A DNA stretch of 64,000 bases from Litsea cubeba (taxonomy: Eukaryota; Streptophyta; Magnoliopsida; Laurales; Lauraceae): contig CM022951.1 in assembly GCA_012931725.1 (NCBI GenBank), positions 29,505,255 through 29,569,254 of the forward strand, in the 5' to 3' direction. The notes beneath the pieces are model-generated. The model saw only the letters and a program-made list of their open reading frames with translations, did no database searches and was not told the origin of the DNA. Below, in pieces: positions 32,566-41,702 of this stretch. The translations under genes were made by a program, and so were the position numbers. The stretch's first letter is position 1. Each line of letters opens with the position of its first letter.

Positions 32566-32585
32566 GGGTCCCACCGGGTGTGCCA
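32566..32585 (-). other. Candidate primer-binding site of Tat1
   Basis: Sense TGGCACACCCGGTGGGACC lies where the leader should meet the 5' LTR; similar TGGC...GGTGGGACC words follow the LTR in other plant Tat elements. A nearby AATCA could be the LTR end. A second, weaker TGGCACACCC copy lies near 32685-32695, so the boundary is uncertain. Confidence 0.4.
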
Positions 32586-32837
32586 GCTTGATTCTACCGA
32601 GGTCGGCGGACGTGGGAGTCCGTTGGGTCCGACCCTTTCGTAACCAGGGGGCAGAGGCGCGCATCAACATTTTTGTTGTGTGGGTGTGCCAGATTTTCTA
32701 TTTTACTTGGAATTGCAAGTGGTGATCCGGAGATCAACCTTCGCAAGTAAAAAGGAAATCAACTTCTTTCAAGTTTTCCATTGCACATATATTTAAGAAA
32801 ATAGACATTTTTCTTGGTTTGCCGTGAAAGGCGATTT

Positions 32838-32896
32838 TTTGGCATTTATAGCCGATTTTGGCGTTTATAGCCGGTTTCTGGCGTTTATAGCCGATT
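32838..32896 (-). repeat. 20-bp tandem repeat with three TATAAA words
   Basis: Three copies of plus GGCRTTTATAGCCGRTTT, i.e. sense GGCTATAAACGCC three times. It lies about 500 bp downstream of the TATA box at 33391 in sense direction. Confidence 0.75.
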
Positions 32897-33390
32897 TACA
32901 ATCCTTATCAATAATGAAAGACAGGAGTTGTGATTTTTGTCTCTTTTGAAAAAATACAAACTACAATGAAAAGCAAGAAAAGGAGGATCTAACTTCTCAA
33001 GAGATTGTGGGGGACCCGTTCAGATTGACGGTCGCAAGCCATATGTGGGCTTCGCCATCATCCATGCAGATGAGAACAGAGGATGCTATTGATTCGCTTG
33101 GCTTGGCTATAAACTCAGGTTTTTAGAGGACAAAGACCAAAAGGAGGTCCTATGTCCAATAAAAAACCGAGTAGATGGGCTGAAAAGCCACATCTAAGCC
33201 ATTGGAGGCAGAAGGAGAAGGCAAGAACCTTGGGGGGTGATACCCCCAAGGGACTTTTGTCACCTTGTAGCGGTGGTCGGTGTAGGATTTCCGCAGAGTT
33301 TTCTCTCTTTTCCTTCTCTAAATTTCTGTGCTTTGTCTGTGTCTCTGTCTGTGATTTTTCTTCGATCTCTTTCTTCTTGGAGAGCTCTCC

Positions 33391-33400
33391 TATTTATAGG
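33391..33400 (-). promoter_or_regulatory. TATA box of the probable Tat LTR
   Basis: Sense CCTATAAATA followed by GGAGAGCTC, a good plant LTR core promoter on the minus strand. Confidence 0.5.
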
Positions 33401-34073
33401 CTTTTAGGTAGCCATTTAGGAGGGTTTATGGGCTTTTATTGTCATTAAGCCGCATAATGGGAGGAGTTACAGGATTTAAATCTTTATTTTGTAACTCCTT
33501 TTTCTTGGCTTTTGATTGGCCGGAGGAGATTGAGGGCATTTAATCGCCTTTAATCGCCATGATGGGAGGAGTTTCATGGGTTAAATGCCATGAATCTCTT
33601 GACTTGTAACTCTCGGATGCTTGCTTCTGATTGGTCCATCCAAAGAATTGGATTAATGACTGTAATAAAGCTAGTCAATTAATCGCATTAAGTGGTCGCC
33701 GAGCAGTTGAAGAGTCGTGGGCCGTGCCGCGTCTTTTGGGATTCTTCTGGTAATGATCATCGATGGATCTTCATGTAGATCGACATCGGATGACCATGTG
33801 ACTTCAGGTGTTGGTTGCCAACAACGGGTCAGTGCCACCCGTCCTGTCGATTTCTCGATCGGTCGGGTAGAAAGCACACTTTTTTTGGTTGACCGGGTGG
33901 CGATCAATGTTGTTTTCGATACTTTTGATGATTGACCTGTGTTTTTGACAGATGTCAGAAGATTTGGTGTCTCAAAAGTATGAGTTTTGGAAACTACCAG
34001 AGGCCGGACGCTTCGAATCGCGAAAAAACGGCGAAAACCGAGGTTTCCGGGGCCTTCCCGGCGATCCCGGGCT

Positions 34074-34101
34074 CCAGGGTCGCAGGGGTCTGCGACCCTG
34101 G
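34074..34101. other. Perfect 12-bp inverted repeat followed by G and T runs
   Basis: CCAGGGTCGCAG, loop GGGT, CTGCGACCCTGG, then GGGGG and a T run. The structure is clear; the role is unknown. In plant nuclear DNA I do not call it a transcription terminator. Confidence 0.7.
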
Positions 34102-34319
34102 GGGGTTTTTTCCCCTTTTTGTCCGGTTTTGTGTCCGTTTTTGCTGTTTTTCGATTCTTTTTTCTTCTGTATTTTTCCTTGACATTTTTGACCATTTATT
34201 GGCTTGATTTCCCTATAGGAAACCTGGTGAGAATCCTTGCATCTTATTTTGCAAAGTTTCCAATTTCTTGAGAAAGCCGAAGACTTTGTCGCGCAGAGCT
34301 ACCGATTTTCCGTCAGAAG

Positions 34320-34990
34320 CTGAAACTGGGTCAAACGATGTCGGAATGACCTGTAATTTGGTGTGAAGCCTCCTGAGCAATAAATAAGACCAACCATAGG
34401 CTTTTGTTTGATTTTTGAAGCCGTTTGGGGTCCTATCACCAGTAGACTCACTTTTATCGCGATAAAGATGTCGCGGTTTGATGTGCGGTCAACCGATGTC
34501 CGATTAACTTGAAATTTGACAGGGAACCCATTGGAGTCATTTTAAGATGATCCATAGGCTCTGTCTTGGAAACCATGGTCCCGGAGAGCTTTGCCGCCGA
34601 GCGGCTTGATTTGGCTTCCGAGCGTCAAACTATGCTCAAATGTTGTCGAAATGACCTGAAATTTGACGTGCAGCCCCTTGTAAGCATTTTGAAGCCATCC
34701 ATGTGCTCTATCTGATGAGTGATGGCCTCGGCGGTTCTTGCTGCCGAGAGGCTTGATTTAGCTGTTCGAGGGTTGATGTAGGGTCAAACGTTGTTGGTTT
34801 GACTCGGAACTTGACGTGGAGCCTTTTGGATGTATTTTGAGACCATCCATCGGCTCTGATCGAAGATTTGGTGTCTCCGATGCTTTCGCCGCCGAGAGCT
34901 CCTTTTCGGCTGTCGGAGAAGCGAAGATAGGCCAAATGATTTTGAAATGGCCCGAAACTTCTTGTGTACTCCTCTTTTGGCTGTCTTGAA
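34320..34990. repeat. Diverged tandem repeats of ~150 bp beside the antisense ORF
   Basis: Five units begin near 34328, 34487, 34635, 34782 and 34930 with variants of GTCAAACGATGTCGGAATGAC, and share CATCCATAGGCTCTG and GCCGAGAGGCTTGATT-like boxes. Identity between units is moderate. Tat elements often carry such repeats in their 3' untranslated region, next to the 3' LTR. Confidence 0.75.
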
Positions 34991-35873
34991 GGATCTTGCA
35001 GTTTTTGTTTGATTCTGACAAGATTTGATTTTTTGGAAGTAGCATTGCCTATTTATGGCAGGTTGCGACTTCATGTAGCTCTTTAGATCTTGAAGAGGCA
35101 AAGTGACATTTTTTGGTGTCAACACAGACATCTTTTCATCAACATCCAGCCGTATGTACCTTCTCGCTTTGCTCTGTAGTTGGGCTTTTCTCAAGGCGTT
35201 GTTGGAGCGCCTTCAAGCATGGTGAAGCGCTTTGGAGGTTTACAGGACGGGAGAAACGCCTGGGCTTTCTATAGTGCTAAAGACACTATTGTGATTTCTT
35301 ATCCTGTGTTGTCGACTTCCCGGACTGCCGGCTTCGCGGAGTGGTTCGTGGAGAGCTTTTCTGCATATCGGGGGCTTTCCAAGAAGGAGCTTGATGTGAA
35401 CTATTGTTTGGAAAATGCCTTGGAAAGTCGGATGGTGTCCGACGAGAGGAAGTTTGAGCCTTCCTTTTTGGGGATAAGCACAAGATAGGCTTTCTTGGTG
35501 ACCAGGGCGTCATTGGTTCTGAAGTTGTTCGAGAAATACCTGATGAGGCTTTAGAGCAGCTAGAACAAGAGGAAGTTGAGCTTGATGCTTGGATGCAAGC
35601 AGCACAGAGACGAGCTTCCGTGGAGTCTACTGACAAGGGTAGACCATCCAGTGAGGAGTCAAGTGGGAGACCTGACTCTGACACCGGGGCAGGTTCGTCT
35701 AAGAAGCGAGCGAGCCCGCAGAAGTAAGAGGAAGAGGAGTCATCATCACAGCAAGGGGCAACATGAAGGTTCTCCTGATCTGGAAGTTCCATTTACTATC
35801 AATGAGGAGGTGCCAGAGGATGCTGACAAGCCTCCAGAAAAGAGAAGCCGAGAAGAAGAGACCATTAGTGAAG

Positions 35874-35972
35874 GTATGATTCTTCCTCTTTATCTTTCTG
35901 TTTCTTTCATGGAATTTTCCATGTCTTGATTTGCTTTCTCCCCCTGCTGTTCTTTTTTTTTTTTTAACAAAG
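35874..35972 (+). other. Candidate intron 1 of the antisense ORF
   Basis: GAAG then GTATG at the donor; a poly-T tract then AACAAAG at the acceptor; 99 bp. Joining as is shifts the frame by one base, which suggests a small indel. Confidence 0.55.
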
Positions 35973-36084
35973 GATGAAGACTTGGCGATGCCCGAGGTTC
36001 CTGCCAATGAGGCAGTGACGGATCCGGTTGCGGCACTAGAAGAAGAACCGAGGGACTCTAGAGTGGTTCCAGAATCTCCAATTG

Positions 36085-36151
36085 GTATGACTTCTTTTGC
36101 TTTCCTTTTTTTTGTGTCTGTGACTTGGTTTGCTAACATTTTTCTTGTCAG
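36085..36151 (+). other. Candidate intron 2 of the antisense ORF
   Basis: ATTG then GTATGAC at the donor and TTTTTCTTGTCAG at the acceptor; 67 bp, phase 1, frame kept. Confidence 0.65.
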
Positions 36152-36262
36152 CTGACTTACCACAGGATTCCGATGACTTTGAACCATCGATGGACGCAAA
36201 TGTTGACGATACTTCCGATGAGTTCATGGAGGAAGAGAGCGTTCCGCCAGTTGTCGAAGAAG

Positions 36263-36338
36263 GTATTTTATAGTAATAACCATGATAATGATTTTTTAAA
36301 CAGGATCATATTCATACCTTTTTGTGTTTCCTTGGCAG
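36263..36338 (+). other. Candidate intron 3 of the antisense ORF
   Basis: GAAG then GTATTTT at the donor and TTCCTTGGCAG at the acceptor; 76 bp, phase 1, frame kept. Confidence 0.65.
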
Positions 36339-36930
36339 GTTTTGAAGCGACAGAGGAGAGTCTATTGCTTCCTTTAGAACCAGAGCAAGGGATGCCAGAG
36401 GTTACTCCGGAGGTAGAGACTCCTGCAACCAATTCTGACATGGTGGAGGAAGTACTTCGTGCTGAGATTCCTTCCCCAGCAGCTCCGACTGGAAAGAGTT
36501 CTTTTGTTACTCTTCCAACCGGGCATGACATGAGCAGCCGACCGACGGAGCGGGGCGAATCTTCAGCTGGGCCATCTCTTCTTTTTGCGAAGAAGGTGGT
36601 GCTGCGGATTCTGAGCTCTTGGATTGAGACTCTCCTTGCTGGACACTTGGATGCCGGATTTGGCATGATTTAATATATGCAGGAGATTCTCGGTGATGCC
36701 GAAGAGGCTGGTCTGGAGGTCACAGGTGCCAGGGCGATCGTTGATCGGATCATTGCAATGGGTGACAAGTGGTTTGAGACCATGGGTTATACTGACGACC
36801 AGTTCTTCAAGGAAATGTTCCTGGACCCTGCTGATAAGGCTAAGTTTGACCTGAATGAGGCTACACAAAGCAGGAAGCAGCTTGTCCGAGAGACGAACTT
36901 AGAAGAGACAACTATCATTGGGCTGACACA

Positions 36931-37439
36931 TGTTAGACCCCGACCCAAGTTTGGAATATTTAATTTAATTTTAATCATGATTAATTGATAAGTGGGGTTA
37001 ATGGATGATTAGCTTATTTTCTTAAGCTAGATTAGAATGTTTGAATAGCTTTGGGAAGTTTCGAGAGTCGTTGACTTAGGCTTGACGCGGGCCGGGGCGC
37101 CCGTGTGTTGTGTGTGAACCTTGGGGGTTTAACCCCGATTTCTGTAAAATCCCAACTTTTATTTATTTTGACTCATTTCATTTAGATTATCAAATTTCAT
37201 GTTTTGACCATTTTGATTTAATGATCAGAAATTACGCTTTTTGAGAAAAAGGGCAAAACTGACCTTTCACACAAAATCTATACCTAAATTTCAAAAATCT
37301 CAGAAATTGACAAAAATATACTTTTTGGAGAATAGAAATTTTGTTGATCGTTTTTGTCTTCTTCGTTGTTTCCATTCGGGGCCCGCAAATACCCTTTTCA
37401 GCCTTATGAAGATTGGGAGCCACAAACCCATCTTATAAC
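36931..37439 (+). mobile_element. Truncated LTR 'G' related to element C
   Basis: Starts TGTTAGACCCCGACCC and follows the first ~500 bp of element C's LTR, through the GGGCCCGCAA and AGCCTTRTGAAGAT landmarks, with clear divergence. Similarity stops near 37435. It begins inside the last exon of the antisense ORF. No matching end or TSD is seen, so it is a fragment. Confidence 0.75.
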
Positions 37440-37503
37440 ACAAGATTAGGTTAAATCCTCAGTATAGTTCCACATATTTCTCCAAAAGAAAATGGGAACA
37501 AAA

Positions 37504-37900
37504 TGCCCGTCAGTTAGCTCCTCGGTTGATGTCGATCAGCCGATAAAGCTGTGTCGGTTAGCCAACAGGGTTCTGTCGGTTAGCCGACACTACAGTATCA
37601 GAATTTGTGGAAAAATGCAGCTCTCTGGACATGGAGCCGAGAGTCTGTCAGTTGGTTGTCGGTCGACCGACATGGGGATGTCGGTCAGCCGACAGCTGAC
37701 CCACAGAAATCCTGGCTGATTGTAGCTTTCTGGAATTGGGACTGAACTGGTGTCGGTCACCTGTCGGTTAGCCGACACCTCTACATCAGAAACTTTCAGA
37801 AGTTTACAGCTCTCTGGAAATGGGACCAAGAGCTGTCGGCTCGTTGTCGGTTGGATGTCGGTCAGCCGACACGCTGACTGACAGCTTACCGACAGCTGCG
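37504..37900. repeat. GTCGGTTAGCCGAC palindrome array (element D LTR)
   Basis: At least eight copies or half-copies of GTCGGTTAGCCGACA and variants (TCGGTCGACCGACAT, GTCGGTCAGCCGACA), spaced 25-60 bp. Confidence 0.85.
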
Positions 37901-37930
37901 AACACAGCATTTCTAAAGCAGCTTTTCAGT

Positions 37931-37935
37931 CCTTC
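37931..37935. repeat. Target-site duplication CCTTC (left copy)
   Basis: Matches 55782-55786 and brackets element E. Confidence 0.92.
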
Positions 37936-39780
37936 TGTCACACCCCGAAACCGGGCCCTGCAGCGATCCGATCTCGGGAAGCGAAATTTTGGAATAAATT
38001 TGAAACTTTTGTTATATTTCCCAAGATCCGCGTGAATGAGGATAATAAAATTCCATCATGATCAGAGTATATTTTCGCGGAAGCTAATCATGGTGTTACG
38101 ACCCGGAGTCTGTGGCCATCGGATTCCGTGTCGCACTTGACCAATATCATGAAGCCATCACATAAGTAAACTGGTACTGATCATAAATCACAAAATACTA
38201 AGCTCGTAGTAACAAGACTATTTATTTCCCACATATTCAAGTTACAATTAACAAATGTTTTAATTACAAACCCAATGACCAAGGCTAACAAAGCCATACA
38301 AATAAACCACTAAATAACATACTACCACAAGTGATATTACGGGCTCCGGTGCCAAACTTGACATCTATATGACATCAAAGGGCATCCTCTCACGTCAGAC
38401 CGGCGGCTCCACCACCTCCTCCGATCAAACACCTAAAAACAGAAAGAGAGGAAACTGGCACCAAACAAACAGGGTCAGACACGACGGTCTGGCAAGCAAA
38501 TAAACAAGTAATATGTAACATGGGCATTTATAAAACCTTATGGAATCATTGTAAATCCATTCAAAGAGTCTAAACAATAATAACAATAAATCATGATAAA
38601 ATGATCGAAAGACCGAACATAAATATCAAGGCAAATAAACGAACAGTCTCTTGAGCATAAATATCTCGAAAAGATAACAGCCTACACAAAACACTTAATA
38701 ATTGGCAATACATTTGAAATCCTGAATAATAGAGGCAATACGATAAAAGATCGATTTCATAACATTAACAAATTCAAAGAATAGAATGAGTATAAACAAA
38801 CAAGAATCATAAAAGAAATTAATAAACAGATAAAACATTGGTAACCACACATAGCTATATTCTCCTATTACCGAAGTAACAAGAGCAAACAGAACCGTAG
38901 CCACTACACGTGGGGCCGGAAATAGAATCAGAACCGTAGCCATACAAATGGGACCGGCATATCAAAATCAGAACCGTAGCCACTACGCGTGGGACCGGCA
39001 GATCAGAACCGTTGCCTTGGTCGGTACAGACGGAATCTAAACTGCAGCTGGCAGACAAATTAAAGATCCCAAGCCGGGTGATCAGCCCGACAAGGTGACC
39101 CAAGCCTAGTGGTGCCTTTAGTTTTTAAAACCTGAACCAATACAAATCAAAATACTAATCCCTTTGGCTCATGGGCTCACAACACAGGGCTCTGGCCCCG
39201 TCTTGCCTCGAGGTTTTATTTTCAAAATACTAGTCTTATCGATGAAATCCCGAATGTGACGAACCACTCCAATCTCCTTTCAAATCGATTCGGAGAAAAC
39301 ATACGAATTTCCATGGTAAACTGCTCAAATACACATCAAAGTGATTTGTATAAAATCATACGATCAATCCTTTCGAACATGGAAAACCACATGATTTATA
39401 ACAAATCATCGATGCTATTCAAATTAGTTTACCGAAGAATACAAATACAATCTCTGACTTGAAATGGAATGGAATAGTGTAGAATGACTTAATTACTTAC
39501 CAAGGAGCCACCTCAATGCACATTTAACCTTTAAACATTGATTAATAGAAGAATATGTTTGATGCCAATGAAAATCCACAACATTTAAATGATAAAGTGC
39601 GTATTGAGACTTGAAAGATTCCCGTGTAATTTCACATATGCTCATTCTCTTATTGTTCTCATTCCCATTTCACAATTTTCAAGTATCACAAGTAATCCCA
39701 AACTCTTTAAATCAGGCCTACAGCTGGCCTTAACCCAAGCCCCAAAACAGTCTACTCATTTAGCCCAAGACAGCCCTTAA

Positions 39781-40020
39781 TTGGCTCAAGAAACAGGTCT
39801 TAAAATAGTCCAAAAACTGACCTTGAATGGCCCAAGAAACAGGTCTTAAAACAGTCCAAAAACTGACCTTGAATGGCCTAAGAAATAGGTCTTAAAACAG
39901 TCCAAAAACTGACCTTGAATGGCCCAAGAAACAAGTCTTAACACAGTCCAAAAACTGACCTTGAATGGCCTAAGAAACAAGTCTTAAAATAGCCCAATAT
40001 CAGGCCCTGAAATGGCCCAA
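39781..40020. repeat. 46-bp tandem repeat in the left LTR of element E
   Basis: Five units, the last partial, of GGCCCAAGAAACAGG, then TCTTAAAACAGTCC and AAAAACTGACCTTGAAT. The right LTR has one unit fewer (46434-46632). Confidence 0.85.
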
Positions 40021-40144
40021 TATCAGGTCTTGAAATGGCCCAAAAACTGATCTTGAACAGGCCCAAAGAAGTCTAAAAAATAGGCCCAAAAATCTGATTT
40101 TAAACGGACCCAAAAGTCAACCTAAACCAGGCCCCCAGGCTGGG

Positions 40145-40270
40145 CTGGACTCGCTCGAGCGACCCAAGGCCCGCTCGAGCGAAGCCCAGACAGAGCTTGG
40201 GTCGCTCGAGCGAGCCAGGCAGAACCTGGTCCGCTCGAGCGGCCCACTGGGTCACTCGAGCGGACTGGGC
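40145..40270. repeat. CTCGAG palindrome array in the left LTR of element E
   Basis: Five CTCGAG cores, with one CACTCGAGCG variant. The right LTR has six (54247-54385). Confidence 0.88.
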
Positions 40271-41661
40271 TCTGTCCAGTCCGGCTCGTTGGGCATTTTT
40301 TCTCATTTTTTTCATCATTTTTTGATTCTTTTTCATTCCTTTTCTTTCATACAAATTTCCAACATCAATTGGGCTCTTTCTTGACCTCTTCAACTCATCA
40401 AATCACCATTCATAATCCATCCAATTAATCTAACAAACACTTTTAAATCAAAGCTTTTTCCTCCATTCTTTGAGCACAAACACTTTGACAAGAAGAAAGC
40501 TATATTTTAAGATGGCCAAGGTAGAAACAAACTTCCAACACATTGTAAAACAATAACATAAGAGGAAAACAAGCAAAACATTACTCCATTTATCCAAAAC
40601 AAATCTATGAAGCATAAAAAGATTAGAACATAGCATGAAACATCATGATATGAAACAAAGTAAATGAAATCATCATATTAATTGGAAATCCACTTGCCTC
40701 AAGCCAAGATGAAAGCTAAGATGCTCTCCAAAAAATGCTCTAGGGTTTCAAGCTCCCAATCTACAAAAACCCCCAAAAGTTTCCCAAGAAAACCCTAAAA
40801 ATCAATCTTTCTCAAATCTCCATGAAAACCCTTTTCATAAATAAGGAAAATACTCCAAATGGTTTGAAAAACAAGGTTCTCAAGTAAGAAATGCCATTCC
40901 TAACCTTTGGGTGTTCCAAACAAGAAGAAGGGCTTAAAGAGGAGGGTTGTCCTAACCCAATGTTCTTAAAAATGGGGTCTTTGGAATGCTTGAGAGATGC
41001 GGAAGAAGAATGTGAGATCAATCCTTCACTTGGCACTCAAGAAGGAAGCTTGCAAAAGGAGAGAGAGAGAGATGGCTGGAAAGGGAAAAGAAGAAGCCCT
41101 CTCCTTCAGCCAAAAGTTGCTGGAAAAAGAATGGGAGAAGAAAAGTCCAGCTGGGCTTTTATAAAGTGGGCAAGTGGGTCCCATGGGCCCCAATCTTCAC
41201 AAGACTGAAAGTGGCATTTGCGGGCCCCGAATGAAAACGACGAAGAAGACAAAAACGATCAGCGAAATTTCTACTTTCCAGAAAGTATATTTTCCCCAAA
41301 TTCTGAAATTTTCGAAATTTATGGACAGATTTAGTGAAAATGTCCTTTTTGCCCATTTTTCTCGTAAAACGCAATTTCAAAGCATCAAATCAAAATGGTG
41401 AAAACATGAAAGTTGTTAAACTCAATAAAATGAGTCAAAAGGAGCAAAATTTGTAATATTTCCAAAATAAAAATAATTTCTCACAAAAATACATTTTACA
41501 AAGACCGGGTCAAACTAAAGTCAACGGTCTTCAAAATCTCCAAGGCTATGAAAAATCTAGTCAAACTCGAAGACAAAGTCAAACCAACTCAAATCTCACC
41601 TAAAAGCCAAACCATGATTAAAATAATACTAAATAGAGAGATTGGGGGTCGGGGTCTTACA

Positions 41662-41676
41662 TCCTCCCCCCCCCCT
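41662..41676 (-). other. Polypurine tract of element E
   Basis: In sense, a run of G then GAGGAT directly before the 3' LTR; an expanded form of the GGGGTGGAGGAT of C and D. Confidence 0.75.
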
Positions 41677-41682
41677 TAGAAC

Positions 41683-41702
41683 CCATTTGGTCCTCCAAAT
41701 GG
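41683..41702 (-). other. Hairpin before the polypurine tract (element E)
   Basis: CCATTTGG, 4-base loop, CCAAATGG, at the same place as in C and D but without any reading frame. Confidence 0.75.

Larger units (their letters stand above)
864..32585 (-). mobile_element. Tat1: Ty3/gypsy Tat-lineage retrotransposon, decayed and multiply interrupted
   Basis: This is the host element of the first half of the window. Its internal region runs right to left: leader with tandem repeats, gag, protease, RT, RNase H, additional RNase H, integrase. The additional (archaeal-type) RNase H between RT/RNase H and integrase is diagnostic of the Tat lineage. Insertions at 1-863, 6843-8851, 8904-20328 and 21660-29125 interrupt it. 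Each fully visible insertion is flanked by 5-bp duplications, and the Tat frame continues exactly across it. In-frame stops (30428, 29183, 21205, 2473, 1693, 997) and a frameshift near 4920 show that it is dead. The 3' end and 3' LTR are left of the window. The right boundary is set at a probable primer-binding site and is less certain. Confidence 0.85.
32589..34200 (-). repeat. Probable Tat LTR (boundaries uncertain)
   Basis: Between the candidate primer-binding site and the repeats at 34320 lies non-coding sequence with a good sense TATA box at 33391-33400, where a 5' LTR is expected. Only one copy is in the window, so the ends cannot be fixed by comparison. If the tandem repeats and antisense ORF to the right are the 3' region of another Tat copy, this LTR serves both. 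Short ORFs here (for example 33671-34195 minus) are not convincing genes. Confidence 0.45.
35219..36930 (+). pseudogene. Intron-containing acidic ORF, probably a Tat additional ORF in antisense (decayed)
   Basis: Plus-strand coding sequence opposite to the Tat orientation. The first exon (MVKRFGGLQDGRNAWAFYSA, then GFAEWFVESF) resembles the end of a plant-mobile-domain-like protein, but I am not sure of the family. A one-base frameshift near 35468 and another near 35722 break it before a basic KRKRSHHHSK stretch. Three introns of typical plant form follow: about 35874-35972, 36085-36151 and 36263-36338, each GTAT...AG. The latter two are clearly phase 1; the first now leaves the frame off by one base. 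They separate short E/D/P-rich exons, as if an exon had been duplicated. A last exon after an acceptor near 36679 reads EILGDAEEAGLEVTGARAIV and is cut by the LTR at 36931. The upstream start is unclear. Confidence 0.6.
37440..37935 (-). mobile_element. Probable outer part of element D's LTR, with GTCGGTTAGCCGAC array
   Basis: This is the left flank of element E's insertion; the right flank (55787-57103) is the D LTR. The stretch holds many GTCGGTTAGCCGACA palindromes (37504-37900). Counted from D's LTR start at 57103 with E removed, they fall ~1.35-1.8 kb in, where C and E carry their CTCGAG arrays, so I assign it to D. It could instead belong to G. Confidence 0.5.
37936..41661 (-). repeat. 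3' LTR of element E (left on the plus strand)
   Basis: 3726 bp, TG at 37936 and CA at 41661. It has a sense TATAAAAG at 41156-41163, a 46-bp tandem repeat at 39781-40020 and a CTCGAG array at 40145-40270. Small ORFs on either strand are not conserved genes. Confidence 0.93.

Noticed and set aside
34074..34130. Bacterial-type intrinsic terminator (hairpin plus T run)
   Set aside because: The window is plant nuclear DNA transcribed by eukaryotic polymerases; shape alone is not evidence.
33952..34182. Short ORF with collagen-like GlyXY text
   Set aside because: Only a few triplets, produced by the GC-rich hairpin at 34074-34101; no supporting gene structure.
35219..36930. Ordinary host gene
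   Set aside because: Frameshifts, position between Tat-type repeats and a truncated LTR, and orientation opposite to Tat favour a retroelement-borne ORF; not fully excluded.
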